The notes: generated by a model not told the origin, from the sequence alone. A DNA stretch of 64,000 nucleotides from Zoogloeaceae bacterium G21618-S1 (GCA_027214125.1 JAPWHF010000012.1:1-64000), one strand, 5' to 3'; positions 36,272-46,743 are shown, numbered from the stretch's first letter. Made by a program: numbers and translations.

Positions 36272-36595
36272 GTGCTGATTTCCAATGCCTACGCGCAAGC
36301 CGCCGGAGCGGCAGATCCCAGCGGCGGTCTGATGGGCCTGCTGCCCCTGCTGCTGATGTTTGCGGTGCTGTACTTCGTCATGATCCGCCCGCAAATGAAA
36401 CGCGCCAAAGAGCACAAGGGCATGGTCGAGGCATTGGCCAAGGGTGACGAGGTCATTTTCGCGGGCGTTATCGGTCGAATCACCAGCGTGGGTGACACCT
36501 ACTGCGAGGTCGAGGTCGCCGACAACGTAACCCTCAAGATCCAGAAGCTCGCTGTCGCCAACGTGCTGCCCAAGGGCACACTGAAGAGCATCTAA
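36272..36595 (+). CDS. yajC: YajC, Sec translocase accessory subunit
   Basis: 107-aa inner-membrane protein with one transmembrane helix (about 22-42, LLPLLLMFAVLYFVMIRPQ) and the YajC signature MIRPQMKRAKEHKGM, then a small cytoplasmic domain (GDEVIFAGVIGRITSV). It starts with GTG at 36272 after SD CGGAG. It associates with SecDF. A GC hairpin (36610-36628) follows before secD. Confidence 0.94.
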   Translation: MLISNAYAQAAGAADPSGGLMGLLPLLLMFAVLYFVMIRPQMKRAKEHKGMVEALAKGDEVIFAGVIGRITSVGDTYCEVEVADNVTLKIQKLAVANVLPKGTLKSI

Positions 36596-36609
36596 GTCTT
36601 CGCATCGTA

Positions 36610-36628
36610 CGGGCGGCCTGGCCGCCCG
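36610..36628 (+). other. Hairpin between yajC and secD
   Basis: Inverted arms CGGGCGG (36610-36616) and CCGCCCG (36622-36628) around CCTGG, without a T-run. It probably acts on mRNA stability rather than as an intrinsic terminator. Confidence 0.35.
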
Positions 36629-36666
36629 CTCCGTTTCTGATTCACGCCAGACCAGGCGACTCGCCC

Positions 36667-38529
36667 ATGAACCGTTATCCCCTCTGGAAAAACCTGCTGA
36701 TCGGCCTCGTGCTGATTTTCGGGTTCATCTACACCCTCCCCAATTTCTACGGCGAAGTTCCCGCCGTTCAGGTCTCCAGCGGCAAGGCCACGCTCAAGCT
36801 CGAACCTGCCCAGATGGAAGCGCGCGTGGCCGAGATCCTCAGCGCCGCCAAGCTGCCACACACCGGCATCTTCTCCGACGCCAACAGCGTGCGCGCCCGC
36901 TTTGAGACCACCGACCTGCAACTGCAGGGCAAGGACGCCATTGAGCGCGGCCTCAACCCGAATGCGGCCGATCCGAGCTACGTCGTGGCACTCAACCTGC
37001 TCTCGGCCTCGCCGCACTGGCTGACCTCCATCGGCGCCCTGCCCATGTACCTCGGCCTCGACCTGCGCGGCGGCGTGCACTTCCTGCTCGAAGTCGACAT
37101 GGACGGTGCACTGGTCAAGCGCATGGACGCCACCGCTGGCGACCTGCGCACCCTGCTACGCGACAAGGACGTGCGTCACTCCGGCATCCGTCGCATCAGC
37201 AACGCCGTTGAAATCCGCTTCCGCGACGCCGATGTCCGCGAAGCCGGTCGCAAGGCCATTCTGGCCAGCACTGCCGACCTGCTCCTGGTTGATCGCGACG
37301 AAGACGGCCAGGCCAGCCTGACCGCCACGCTCACCCCGCAGGCCGCCAAAACGCTGCAGGAATTCGCGATCAAGCAAAACATCACCACCTTGCACAACCG
37401 GATCAACGAGCTCGGCGTGGCCGAGCCGGTGATCCAGCAGCAAGGCGCCAACCGCATCGTGGTACAACTGCCCGGCGTGCAGGACGTGGCCAAGGCCAAG
37501 GACATCCTCGGCCGCACCGCCACACTCGAAGTGCGCATGGTGGACGACACCGCTGGCCGTCTCGAAGAGGCAGAAGCCGGTCGCGTGCCTTTCGGCACCG
37601 AGCTGTACACCGAGCGCGGCGGCAGCCCCCTGCTGGTCAAGAAGCAGGTCGTGCTCACCGGCGAACGCCTCACCGATGCCCAGCCCGGTTTTGATGGCCA
37701 GACACATGAGCCGGCGGTTCACCTGACCCTCGACTCGGCCGGCGCCCGCATCTTCCGCGACGTCACGCGCGAGAACATCAACAAGCGCATGGCCATCCTG
37801 CTGATCGAAAAGGGCAAGGGCGAAGTCATCACCGCGCCGGTCATCCGCGGCGAGATCGCCGGCGGCCGGGTGCAGATTTCGGGTCGCATGAGCACCCAGG
37901 AAGCCACTGACGTCGCCCTGCTGCTGCGTGCCGGGTCACTGGCCGCACCGATGGAGATCATCGAAGAGCGCACCGTTGGTCCAAGCCTGGGCGCCGAGAA
38001 CATCGAAAAAGGCTTCAACTCCACGCTGTGGGGCTTTGTCGCCATCGCGGTGTTCATGATTGCCTACTACATGCTCTTCGGCCTGGTCTCGGTGCTGGCG
38101 CTATCGGCCAACCTGCTGCTGCTGGTCGCACTGCTCTCACTGCTGCAGGCCACGCTTACGCTGCCCGGCATCGCGGCCATCGCGCTCACCCTCGGCATGG
38201 CCATTGACGCCAACGTGCTGATCAACGAGCGCATCCGCGAAGAGTTGCGTAACGGCTCCACGCCACAAGCGGCCATCACCGCCGGCTACGACCGCGCCTT
38301 CGACACCATTCTCGACTCCAACGTCACCACGCTGATCGCAGGTATCGCGCTGTTGGTGTTCGGCTCCGGGCCGGTGCGTGGCTTCGCCGTGGTGCATTGC
38401 CTGGGCATCATGACCTCGATGTTCAGCGCAATTCTGGTCTCCCGCGCCATGGTCAACCTGATCTACGGCCGTCGCCGCAAAGTCGCCGCCCTGTCCATCG
38501 GACAGGTGTGGAAGCCGGGTAACAACTGA
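36667..38529 (+). CDS. secD: SecD, protein translocase subunit
   Basis: 620-aa RND-type membrane protein using proton motive force to complete Sec export. It has an N-terminal helix (about 10-28), a large periplasmic region including YLGLDLRGGVHFLLEVDMD, then five C-terminal helices with FNSTLWGFVAIAVFMIAYY, MAIDANVLINERIREEL and GFAVVHCLGIMTSMFSAILVSRA. Length matches the family. secF follows after 42 bp. Confidence 0.97.
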   Translation: MNRYPLWKNLLIGLVLIFGFIYTLPNFYGEVPAVQVSSGKATLKLEPAQMEARVAEILSAAKLPHTGIFSDANSVRARFETTDLQLQGKDAIERGLNPNAADPSYVVALNLLSASPHWLTSIGALPMYLGLDLRGGVHFLLEVDMDGALVKRMDATAGDLRTLLRDKDVRHSGIRRISNAVEIRFRDADVREAGRKAILASTADLLLVDRDEDGQASLTATLTPQAAKTLQEFAIKQNITTLHNRINELGVAEPVIQQQGANRIVVQLPGVQDVAKAKDILGRTATLEVRMVDDTAGRLEEAEAGRVPFGTELYTERGGSPLLVKKQVVLTGERLTDAQPGFDGQTHEPAVHLTLDSAGARIFRDVTRENINKRMAILLIEKGKGEVITAPVIRGEIAGGRVQISGRMSTQEATDVALLLRAGSLAAPMEIIEERTVGPSLGAENIEKGFNSTLWGFVAIAVFMIAYYMLFGLVSVLALSANLLLLVALLSLLQATLTLPGIAAIALTLGMAIDANVLINERIREELRNGSTPQAAITAGYDRAFDTILDSNVTTLIAGIALLVFGSGPVRGFAVVHCLGIMTSMFSAILVSRAMVNLIYGRRRKVAALSIGQVWKPGNN

Positions 38530-38571
38530 TAAAACTGGCCGGCCTTTGCGCCGGCAGCAAGGACTGCGAAC

Positions 38572-39504
38572 ATGGAATTCTTCCGCATCAAGAACGACAT
38601 CCCGTTCATGAAGCACGCGCTGGTGTTCAACATCATCTCGTTTGTCACCTTCGTGCTGGCGGTACTGTTTTTGCTCACCCGAGGGCTCAACCTGAGCGTC
38701 GAGTTCACCGGCGGCACGCTGATGGAGGTGAACTACGCCGACGCGCCGCAAGTGCAGCTGATCCGCGACGCACTGGGCGAAGGCGGCTACCCTGACGCCC
38801 AGGTGCAAAACTTCGGCAGCGCCCGCGACATCCTGATCCGCCTGCCCAATCGAGACGGCCTGGACTCCAACCGGGTCTCCGAACAGGTGCTCGGCATGCT
38901 CGCCACCGTCGACGGCCCCAAGGGCGAGATGCGCCGAGTCGAATTCGTCGGCCCTCAGGTGGGTAAGGAACTGGCAGCCGACGGCGGCATGGCGCTGCTG
39001 CTGGTGGTCATCGGCATCATGATCTACCTGGCCTTACGCTTCGAGTGGCGCTTTGCCGTCTCGGCCATCATCGCCAACCTGCACGACGTGATCATCATTC
39101 TTGGCTTCTTCGCCTTCTTCCAGTGGGAGTTCTCGCTGGCTGTGCTCGCCGCCGTGCTGGCGGTGCTGGGCTACTCGGTCAACGAATCCGTGGTGGTCTT
39201 CGACCGGGTGCGTGAGACCTTCAAGAAGAAGCGCGCCATGAGTACGCCCGACGTACTCAACCACGCCATCACCAGCACCATCTCCCGCACCGTCATCACC
39301 CACGGCAGTACGCAGGTCATGGTCTTGTCGATGCTGCTCTTCGGGGGCGAGACGCTCTACTACTTCGCCCTGGCGCTGACCATCGGCATCCTGTTCGGCA
39401 TCTACTCCTCGGTGCTGGTCGCCAGCCCGCTGGTCATGTGGCTGGGCGTGTCGCGCGAGCAATTCATCCAACCGAAGAAGACGAAGGAAGAGGCGGTCGT
39501 CTAA
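38572..39504 (+). CDS. secF: SecF, protein translocase subunit
   Basis: 310-aa partner of SecD with six membrane helices. Recognisable are LNLSVEFTGGTLMEVNY, the second-helix region EWRFAVSAIIANLHDVIII, GYSVNESVVVFDRVRE and STISRTVITHGSTQVMVLS. Normal length. It completes yajC-secD-secF. Confidence 0.97.
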   Translation: MEFFRIKNDIPFMKHALVFNIISFVTFVLAVLFLLTRGLNLSVEFTGGTLMEVNYADAPQVQLIRDALGEGGYPDAQVQNFGSARDILIRLPNRDGLDSNRVSEQVLGMLATVDGPKGEMRRVEFVGPQVGKELAADGGMALLLVVIGIMIYLALRFEWRFAVSAIIANLHDVIIILGFFAFFQWEFSLAVLAAVLAVLGYSVNESVVVFDRVRETFKKKRAMSTPDVLNHAITSTISRTVITHGSTQVMVLSMLLFGGETLYYFALALTIGILFGIYSSVLVASPLVMWLGVSREQFIQPKKTKEEAVV

Positions 39505-39543
39505 CGGCGCCCACCCCGGAACCCCGCGACAAGGAAGTGCGCC

Positions 39544-39918
39544 ATGGAAGTCAATTTTTTCGTTCTGCCGCTCTATCTCGGCCTGTTTGCGCTCGCCGGC
39601 CTGATGCTGTCCCGCGCCTGGCGCATCGGCAAACGCAACCGGCTTGACCTTGTCTGCAACTGGAGCAACGTTCAGCTCGAAAACCCCGGCCGCTACAAAC
39701 CGATCTACATCACCATCAACCTCGTCGGCGGTATCTTACTGATCGCCCTTGCCGGCCTGGTATTGGTTGTGGGTCTGCCTTTCGCCACCTGGGTATCGCT
39801 CGCCGCTTTCATCTTCTGGAGCTACTTCTTCGCCTATCAATTCCTCTCCTGGAACGCGAAGAAGAATGCCCAGAACGAAGCAAAGTTGGCCGAGACGGCA
39901 AAACAACCCAAAGCCTGA
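39544..39918 (+). CDS. Small uncharacterised membrane protein
   Basis: 124 aa, not recognised. It has three hydrophobic segments (about 6-24, 56-78 and 82-104) and a charged Lys/Glu/Ala-rich C-terminal tail (about 105-124). A conserved-looking loop CNWSNVQLENPGRYKP separates the first and second helices. The good start (AAGGAAGTGCGCC before ATG 39544) and position 39 bp after secF suggest it is the last gene of the yajC-secDF unit, closed by a terminator at 39934. It may be an export- or membrane-quality-related accessory; no firm function. Confidence 0.6.
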   Translation: MEVNFFVLPLYLGLFALAGLMLSRAWRIGKRNRLDLVCNWSNVQLENPGRYKPIYITINLVGGILLIALAGLVLVVGLPFATWVSLAAFIFWSYFFAYQFLSWNAKKNAQNEAKLAETAKQPKA

Positions 39919-39933
39919 TTCGCGCCGGATAGC

Positions 39934-39964
39934 AAAAAGGGGATGCCACGGCATCCCCTTTTTT
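39934..39964. terminator. Bidirectional intrinsic terminator
   Basis: GGGGATGCC (39939-39947) pairs with GGCATCCCC (39950-39958), flanked by AAAAA and TTTTTT. It lies between the convergent secF-downstream gene and the DUF2322 gene. Confidence 0.85.
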
Positions 39965-40001
39965 GTTGTCGTGCGCCATCGCTACCCCGACGGCGTCTCT
40001 C

Positions 40002-40319
40002 TCAAACCGCAAACACCTGCTTGACTCGCAAGGTTTCATCGCGCTCGATCACACCAATCAATCGATCGATATTCGGATGCTTACCTGGGTTGGCGCGGGC
40101 ATCGTCCGTATGCTCGGCATACAACTCCAGGCCTTTCTTCGCCGCGTCGGGTGAAATCGCGCCGTACAGCTGCGCCAGATGGTTGTAGACCACCAGAGAG
40201 CCGGCCTGGCCCGCCTTGTTCTCTATGGTCGCCACCTCCCCACCGCCCGCATCAATCAGCGTCAGCGCCGCCAGATGCGAGACTTTGGGCAGTTGCTTGA
40301 GCGTATCCGCAAAGCTCAT
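40002..40319 (-). CDS. Small conserved protein, probable DUF2322 family
   Basis: 105-aa soluble protein starting MSFADTLKQLPKVSHLAAL and containing KAGQAGSLVVYNHLAQLYG and ELYAEHTDDARANPGKHPNIDRL, which I recognise as the DUF2322 pattern of beta/gammaproteobacteria. Function is unknown. It lies 64 bp downstream of purB in the same direction, but the purB terminator lies between them, so it probably has its own promoter. Confidence 0.65.
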   Translation of the reverse strand: MSFADTLKQLPKVSHLAALTLIDAGGGEVATIENKAGQAGSLVVYNHLAQLYGAISPDAAKKGLELYAEHTDDARANPGKHPNIDRLIGVIERDETLRVKQVFAV

Positions 40320-40337
40320 GTTTTCTCCATTGCATCA

Positions 40338-40365
40338 AAAGAAACAGGCGCCCGTGGGGCGCCTG
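40338..40365 (-). terminator. Terminator downstream of purB
   Basis: Stem CAGGCGCCC (40345-40353) / GGGCGCCTG (40357-40365) with GTG loop; on the minus strand it is followed by TTTCTTTTG. It lies 19 bp after the purB stop. Confidence 0.7.
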
Positions 40366-40383
40366 TAGTGGTATCGAATGCGC

Positions 40384-41769
<1,386 letters not shown>

Positions 41770-41833
41770 TCAAAAAACTAATTTTACCGCCTTGAGCACA
41801 AGACTCCTACCCGAGATTTTCGCAACCGATTTC

Positions 41834-42610
41834 TCACCATCCGTCGAGAGGCAAGAATCCAACCGGCCGAGCATCGACGGCACTCACCAAAACAACCCAA
41901 CTGCTATTGGTCTTCGCCACCAGAGGCAAAAACCCGATCTTGCCGTCGTCAAGCCCCGAAGCTTGCACGGCCTCGTCAATTTGCAACACTTCTGCAGGAT
42001 ATCGTTTGCGAAGATTCTCAACAGGTTTCATTTCCCCCAGCACTTGTTCGCGCTGCGAATCAAATTCGACCCAGCGACTAGGCCGGAAGGAAGAATGGAG
42101 CCCTTGAAGAGACAGCTGCACGCTTTCTCGAAAATCGGGATCAGTTCCCTGCGCGACGCGGACACCGATCAAACGCGGCCCACCTAGCAAACTGAAATCG
42201 CGAAAACCGGGCTCTGCCTCACCCATCGCTGAAATATCAATTTCGGGCAGCGTAACGACGCGAAATCGATTCCCTTCGAATCCTAGGAAAACGGGTCTCG
42301 CCTCGGCTACGCTGTACAAACCGTACCCAAGCGCCGCGAACTGCATGGCAATAACCATACCGATATCGCGAAAAAGTTCGGAGCGCGGCTTCTCAGGATC
42401 AAAAACAATCAGTGTGAGCAATGGCCCACATACGAGATCGACAGCCAGCACAATCAAGAACAACTCTTTTCCGCCGACCAACTCGCTGTAGGGATAAGGG
42501 TACCAAAGTAAGAACACCAAGGCAGAGCAAATCAGCGCAACCACCGCGCTGCCCAGTAGGTGTTTTGAGCTGGCGGCGACTGCAGCCCGAACACGATCAG
42601 ATTTCAACAT
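41834..42610 (-). CDS. tfpZ: TfpX/TfpZ-family type IV pilin accessory protein
   Basis: 258-aa protein with N-terminal membrane helices (about 18-38 ALICSALVFLLWYPY; about 48-68 LFLIVLAVDLVCGPLLTLI; about 80-100) and a soluble C-terminal domain. The segments LWYPYPYSELVGGKELF and DLVCGPLLTLIVF are typical of TfpX/TfpZ pilin accessory proteins that accompany certain PilA alleles and help pilin assembly. It lies downstream of pilA beyond a terminator. Such accessory genes often co-vary with pilin type, so this pair may have been acquired together. Confidence 0.8.
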   Translation of the reverse strand: MLKSDRVRAAVAASSKHLLGSAVVALICSALVFLLWYPYPYSELVGGKELFLIVLAVDLVCGPLLTLIVFDPEKPRSELFRDIGMVIAMQFAALGYGLYSVAEARPVFLGFEGNRFRVVTLPEIDISAMGEAEPGFRDFSLLGGPRLIGVRVAQGTDPDFRESVQLSLQGLHSSFRPSRWVEFDSQREQVLGEMKPVENLRKRYPAEVLQIDEAVQASGLDDGKIGFLPLVAKTNSSWVVLVSAVDARPVGFLPLDGW

Positions 42611-42625
42611 GGTTCTTCCAGAAAC

Positions 42626-42649
42626 AAAAAAGGGGCGCCAAAGCGCCCC
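42626..42649 (-). terminator. Terminator between pilA and tfpZ
   Basis: GGGGCGC (42632-42638) / GCGCCCC (42643-42649) with a CAAA loop; on the minus strand a TTTTTT run (42631-42626) follows. It would limit readthrough into tfpZ, keeping pilin in large excess. Confidence 0.82.
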
Positions 42650-42671
42650 CTTTATTACACCAAACTACTGC

Positions 42672-43187
42672 TTACTTGCACTCGGCCGGAGCAAAGCGTG
42701 CAGCCAAGCTACCACCGGTAACCCCTACGAACAAGCCAGGAGCCGCGCCGACGGCCGCACAGCGCCAAGCGACAGACTGAGCCGGCGGCGTGAAGGTTGC
42801 GCCAGCAGCTGCCGGCAGCGCAGTACCTGCCGGAGCATTCGGGGTCATCGTTAGCGTACCACCACCAGCAGCGGCCGTCGTAGTGATCGTGATCTCACCC
42901 GTGTTCGGAGCAATGACAATTGATGCTACGTTACGGCTTGCGGCCGGAGCCGTGTAGCCCAACGCATAACCATTGGCATCAGAAGACGGATTTCCCGAAG
43001 ACAGAACGTCTTGAACGTTCACTTTGGCTGCGGAAGCGCCAACCAAGCCTTCGCTCACGCGGGCACGGACGGTGTAGTCCTGATACGCCGGCAGCGCAAC
43101 AGCGGCCAAAATACCGATAATCGCCACAACGATCATCAGTTCGATCAGGGTGAAGCCTTGCTGGACGCGCTTGATGGTCTTGTTCAT
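42672..43187 (-). CDS. pilA: Type IV major pilin PilA (class a prepilin)
   Basis: 171-aa prepilin. Short leader ending QQG, then the cleavage and methylation site [21 protein letters not shown] with Glu5. The globular domain is Ala/Gly/Thr-rich, with two C-terminal cysteines (WRCAAVG and APAECK) that should form the D-loop. The ATG at 43187 has GAGG 9 bp upstream; a preceding ATG at 43193 is too close to it. A sigma-54-type promoter is found upstream and a terminator downstream. Very low sequence complexity in the variable domain is consistent with antigenic or phage-driven diversification. Confidence 0.95.
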   Translation of the reverse strand: MNKTIKRVQQGFTLIELMIVVAIIGILAAVALPAYQDYTVRARVSEGLVGASAAKVNVQDVLSSGNPSSDANGYALGYTAPAASRNVASIVIAPNTGEITITTTAAAGGGTLTMTPNAPAGTALPAAAGATFTPPAQSVAWRCAAVGAAPGLFVGVTGGSLAARFAPAECK

Positions 43188-43249
43188 GGTCATACTCCTC
43201 AGAGAGAGATTCTGTCAGTCACGGATGGGCTCCGCTCGGGAACATATAC

Positions 43250-43264
43250 GCACTGTGCGTGCCA
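43250..43264 (-). promoter_or_regulatory. Sigma-54 promoter candidate for pilA
   Basis: On the minus strand TGGCACGCACAGTGC fits TGGCAC-N5-TTGC with correct GG-to-GC spacing and one mismatch (G for T in the -12 element). Predicted start near 43238 leaves a leader of about 50 nt before pilA, with the SD at GAGG. PilR-sigma-54 control of pilA is well known. Confidence 0.65.
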
Positions 43265-43360
43265 GTTTTCGCAAAAAACATTTTTTCTCAATGTTTACAA
43301 CGAGTTAAAACTTACCGCCAAATTTCAACGTGAGAATCGTCACAGCCGATTCGGCGAGGA

Positions 43361-43377
43361 GTGACGATTTTCGTCAC
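43361..43377 (-). other. Hairpin after the GspE-family gene
   Basis: GTGACGA (43361-43367) / TCGTCAC (43371-43377) with TTT loop, just after the ATPase gene stop at 43396 on the minus strand. There is no T-run, so it is a weak terminator candidate. The rest of the 208-bp gap to pilA holds the sigma-54 site. Confidence 0.35.
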
Positions 43378-43395
43378 CCATGTTGACGTCATACG

Positions 43396-45750
43396 TCAGC
43401 GCACGCAGACCTTGCGGACCTGCTTGATGTCGGTGGTGCCGTCCAGAACTTTCTCGATGCCGTCCTGCCGCAGCGTGCGCATGCCTTCGTCGAGGGCGAG
43501 CACCAGCAGGGCTGCAACCCGGGCGTGCTCCTGGATGAGCTTTTTGGCGCCGTCCGAGCCGAGCATCAGCTCGTGCAGGCCGACACGGCCGCGGTAGCCG
43601 TTGGTGCAGTCGTTGCAGCCGACAGGCTTGTAGAGCTTGAATTGCCCGTTCTTGTCGGCGAAGTCTTGCTGCCAGCGGCGGGCGACTGCCTTGCGGGCGG
43701 CTTCGGCGTCGGCGACGAAAGCCGGCGTGCCTCGAAGGTCGGTGCAGTATTCGTCGAGCAGGCTGGAGAGCTCGTCGCTGTCGGGGTGATAGCCGCTCTT
43801 GCATTTGGGGCACAGCCGCTTGGCGAGACGCTGGGCGAGCACGCCGAGCAGGGCGTCGGCGAAGTTGAAGGGGTCCATGCCCATGTCGAGCAGGCGGACG
43901 ATGGACTCCGGGGCGCTATTGGTGTGTAGCGTGGAGAACACGAGGTGGCCGGTGAGCGAGGCTTCGAGGCCGACCGAGACGGTTTCACGGTCGCGCATTT
44001 CACCGACCATGATCACATCCGGGTCGGCGCGGAGGAAGGCGCGCATCATGGTGGCGAAGTCCAGCCCGGCCTTGCGGTTGACCTGCACCTGGCGAAGCCC
44101 TTTCTGGGTGATTTCGACCGGGTCTTCGGCGGTCCAGATCTTGGTCTCGGGCGTGTTGATGTGGCCGAGGATGGAGTGCAGTGTGGTGGTCTTGCCGGAG
44201 CCGGTGGGGCCACACACGAAGAAGATGCCGTAGGGCTGCGAGATGGCACCTTTAAGACGCTCCAGGTTATGCGGCGACAGGCCAAGCTTGTCGAGCGGGA
44301 TGGGCTCGCTGTGGGCGAGGAGGCGCATCACCACATCTTCCATGCCACCCGCGGTGGGGATAGTGGCAACCCGCAGCTCGATATCAAGCGCGGCGTATTT
44401 ACGGAACTTGATCTTGCCGTCCTGCGGCTTGCGGCGCTCGGAAATGTCGAGGTCGCACATGATCTTGATGCGGGTCACCAGCGGATTGCGGTAACTGGCG
44501 GGCACTTCGATATAGGGCACCAGCGTGCCGTCCTTGCGGAAGCGGATGAGGGTTTTGACCTTGCCAGGGCGTGGTTCGATGTGGATATCGGAGGCGCCTT
44601 GCTTGTAGGCGTCGATGATGACCTTGTTGACCAGCTTGACCAGTTCGTTGTCGGCCGCAGCAGAGATGTCCTCGGCCACCGAACCGTCCTGCTCTTCGTC
44701 ACCGAGGTCCAACAACAGATCGTCGACCGACCCCAGATCAAGGCTGGCCTCAAAGTACTGATCGACCGTACGCCGAAAGTCCCGGTGGGTGGTTGCCCGG
44801 AAGACGATTTTCTTGTTGGGGAATACGTTGTGCGCGACGCGCGATGCGCGGGTCTGTTCGGGGTCGATCGCCATGACGACGATCCCCTCTTCGGTCTCTT
44901 CGAGCGGCAGCCAGTGGCTTTGTTCGACAAAGTCGCGCTTGATGTTGCGCAACAGGTCGACGGGCTTGATGCGATCTCCGCGAAAAGGCTCGTAGGGCAC
45001 GTTGAAGCAGCGTGCAATGGCGCTGCCAACATCGGCCAGCGCGAGGCCCATGTCGTCGAGCAGCACATCTTCCGTGCTCACCTTTCGATCGCGCGCCTTG
45101 CGCCCCGCGGCGTCCAGCTCCTGGGCCGACAGATGCCCATCGGCCACCAGCAAGTCGTAACGGCTCCGGGGTTTGCCCTGCGTACGCGCACGCTGGGCAA
45201 AGGCCACGCCAAGGGTTTGGGCGAGACCCAGCAAGCCTTCTTCGGCAACCGGTGAAAACGGCTTGCCGTCGACGGCGTTGATGAGCTGAAGCACACCGAT
45301 CAGCTCGCCGTTTTCGCCAGTCAGGATCGGAGCAACCAACATTTGTTTGCTGCGGTAGCCGGTAACCTCATCGACCTCGTTCCGAAACTCCAGACGCGGC
45401 GAGATCTTTTTGAGCGCCGGCGCATCGTACACGTCCGGCAGATTCAGCATCTTCTTGGTATGAGCCACATAGCCCGCAACGCTGTTTTCAGAAATCGGCA
45501 AACGAATGCTGTTAACCGAATGCAAGCCGGTTTTGACCTTGGAAACAATGGCAGTGCGCGCCTCGTCCAGCGTGTAGATGGTCAGCCGCTCCGCGCCGAA
45601 AAGATCGCACAGATCCGCCGACAGCTCGAAGATGATCTCGTCAATATTCTGGGTGGCGTGAATGCGATTGGTCGCGGCCTGCAGGCCTTTGAAGAAGGCG
45701 AGGCGGCTGGTCACATCTCCGCTCGAAGGGCTTTTGCCAGCAGCTTTCAT
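43396..45750 (-). CDS. GspE/PilB-family secretion ATPase with N-terminal GAF domain
   Basis: 784-aa protein: an N-terminal GAF domain (about 20-190; LFGAERLTIYTLDEART, PISENSVAGYVAHT, GELIGVLQLINA), an MshEN/GspE-N-like domain (about 195-350; GHLSAQELDAAGRKARD), then the T2SS/T4P assembly ATPase with Walker A GPTGSGKTTT (about 514-523), Walker B DPDVIMVGEMRD and the zinc CPKCK...CNDC module. PilB/GspE proteins do not normally carry a GAF sensor, so assembly or secretion could be ligand-controlled. It lies in a unit with an MBL hydrolase, FHA protein and PP2C phosphatase, upstream of pilA. Confidence 0.9.
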   Translation of the reverse strand: MKAAGKSPSSGDVTSRLAFFKGLQAATNRIHATQNIDEIIFELSADLCDLFGAERLTIYTLDEARTAIVSKVKTGLHSVNSIRLPISENSVAGYVAHTKKMLNLPDVYDAPALKKISPRLEFRNEVDEVTGYRSKQMLVAPILTGENGELIGVLQLINAVDGKPFSPVAEEGLLGLAQTLGVAFAQRARTQGKPRSRYDLLVADGHLSAQELDAAGRKARDRKVSTEDVLLDDMGLALADVGSAIARCFNVPYEPFRGDRIKPVDLLRNIKRDFVEQSHWLPLEETEEGIVVMAIDPEQTRASRVAHNVFPNKKIVFRATTHRDFRRTVDQYFEASLDLGSVDDLLLDLGDEEQDGSVAEDISAAADNELVKLVNKVIIDAYKQGASDIHIEPRPGKVKTLIRFRKDGTLVPYIEVPASYRNPLVTRIKIMCDLDISERRKPQDGKIKFRKYAALDIELRVATIPTAGGMEDVVMRLLAHSEPIPLDKLGLSPHNLERLKGAISQPYGIFFVCGPTGSGKTTTLHSILGHINTPETKIWTAEDPVEITQKGLRQVQVNRKAGLDFATMMRAFLRADPDVIMVGEMRDRETVSVGLEASLTGHLVFSTLHTNSAPESIVRLLDMGMDPFNFADALLGVLAQRLAKRLCPKCKSGYHPDSDELSSLLDEYCTDLRGTPAFVADAEAARKAVARRWQQDFADKNGQFKLYKPVGCNDCTNGYRGRVGLHELMLGSDGAKKLIQEHARVAALLVLALDEGMRTLRQDGIEKVLDGTTDIKQVRKVCVR

Positions 45751-45842
45751 GGCGTTTGATCCCTGCTCAATGTCATCAGTCCGGTGAGCGCGGAAGCGCT
45801 CATTGTCGCCATTCTAGCGACATCTGGCAGATGCGGCAGCGA

Positions 45843-46610
45843 TCAGAAAGTCAGGACCTGTTCGTTGCTCAGCATGCTCGGCCTGAAAGCGCCGCCGGAA
45901 ACGCCGATCTCGGCCATGGTTCGCTCACCATGCCCCGGCTTGAGATGGCTGATGTGCACCTCGGGTTGGCATGTGAGGGCATCCAGAAAGCCGGCCAGCA
46001 AGCTGGGGCACAAATGCCGCGACGCCACAGCCAGTCCATGCTGCGCATCAGAGAAGGCCGTTTCGATCACCAAATGCCGAAGCGCGGTCTGTCGATTGAT
46101 CGCCGAGATCAGCGCCGGGCAGTAGGTGGTATCGCCGGTGTAAATGAGCTGTCCGTCGCCGCTATCGAGGCAGTAGGCCGCCGCGGGCACGGTATGCAGG
46201 GCTGGTAGCGAGGTGATCTTGCGGCCATCGAGCGCAATGGTTTCGCCCACCTTGAGCACCTGAAATCGCATAAATGGCCGGTGACGGTCGGGGATGGCGC
46301 TGAAGTCGGGCCACACCAGCCAGTTGAAGATATGAGAACGCAGAATGCGGATGGTTTCGACCGTGCCGTACACCGTGATCGGAGAGCGGCGATCATTCCC
46401 GACGGTATCGACGAGCAACGGAATGAAGCCAATATGGTCGAGGTGAGCATGGGTCACGAAGATATGGTCGATGCGCAACAATGCGTCGTACTCAAGCGTA
46501 CCCACGCCTGTGCCGCCATCGATCAGCACGTCATCGTCGACCAGAAACGCAGAAGTCCGCATTTCCTGGCCACCAATGCCGCCACTACACCCCAATACCC
46601 TGAATTTCAT
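45843..46610 (-). CDS. MBL-fold hydrolase resembling class II 3',5'-cyclic-nucleotide phosphodiesterase
   Basis: 255-aa metallo-beta-lactamase-fold protein with metal motif THAHLDHIG (about 53-61), GTGVGTLEYDALLRIDHIF before it, a further His in SLPALHTVPAAAY, the metal-bridging Asp in YTGDTTYCP, and a late His in SHLKPGHGE. Arrangement and length resemble class II cAMP phosphodiesterases rather than RNase Z or beta-lactamases. It is in line with the GAF-ATPase (92 bp) and FHA gene, hinting at cyclic-nucleotide control; the substrate is not proven. Confidence 0.75.
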   Translation of the reverse strand: MKFRVLGCSGGIGGQEMRTSAFLVDDDVLIDGGTGVGTLEYDALLRIDHIFVTHAHLDHIGFIPLLVDTVGNDRRSPITVYGTVETIRILRSHIFNWLVWPDFSAIPDRHRPFMRFQVLKVGETIALDGRKITSLPALHTVPAAAYCLDSGDGQLIYTGDTTYCPALISAINRQTALRHLVIETAFSDAQHGLAVASRHLCPSLLAGFLDALTCQPEVHISHLKPGHGERTMAEIGVSGGAFRPSMLSNEQVLTF

Positions 46611-46743
46611 TGATGACGCCCGCGCCCGGCACAGTTGCCGCCCATCGGGAATACCCCGGAACTGTTGAGGCTAGCATTGCCACGCCCCCCCGACCGAGAA
46701 CTACGTCACAGGCCGACGAGGTCCTTGCCCGCAGATGGGCGGC

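Noticed and set aside
43384-43391. TGACGTCA palindrome near the end of the GAF-ATPase gene.
   Set aside because: It equals a eukaryotic CRE motif but has no known meaning in bacteria; it is a short palindrome of the kind expected by chance.
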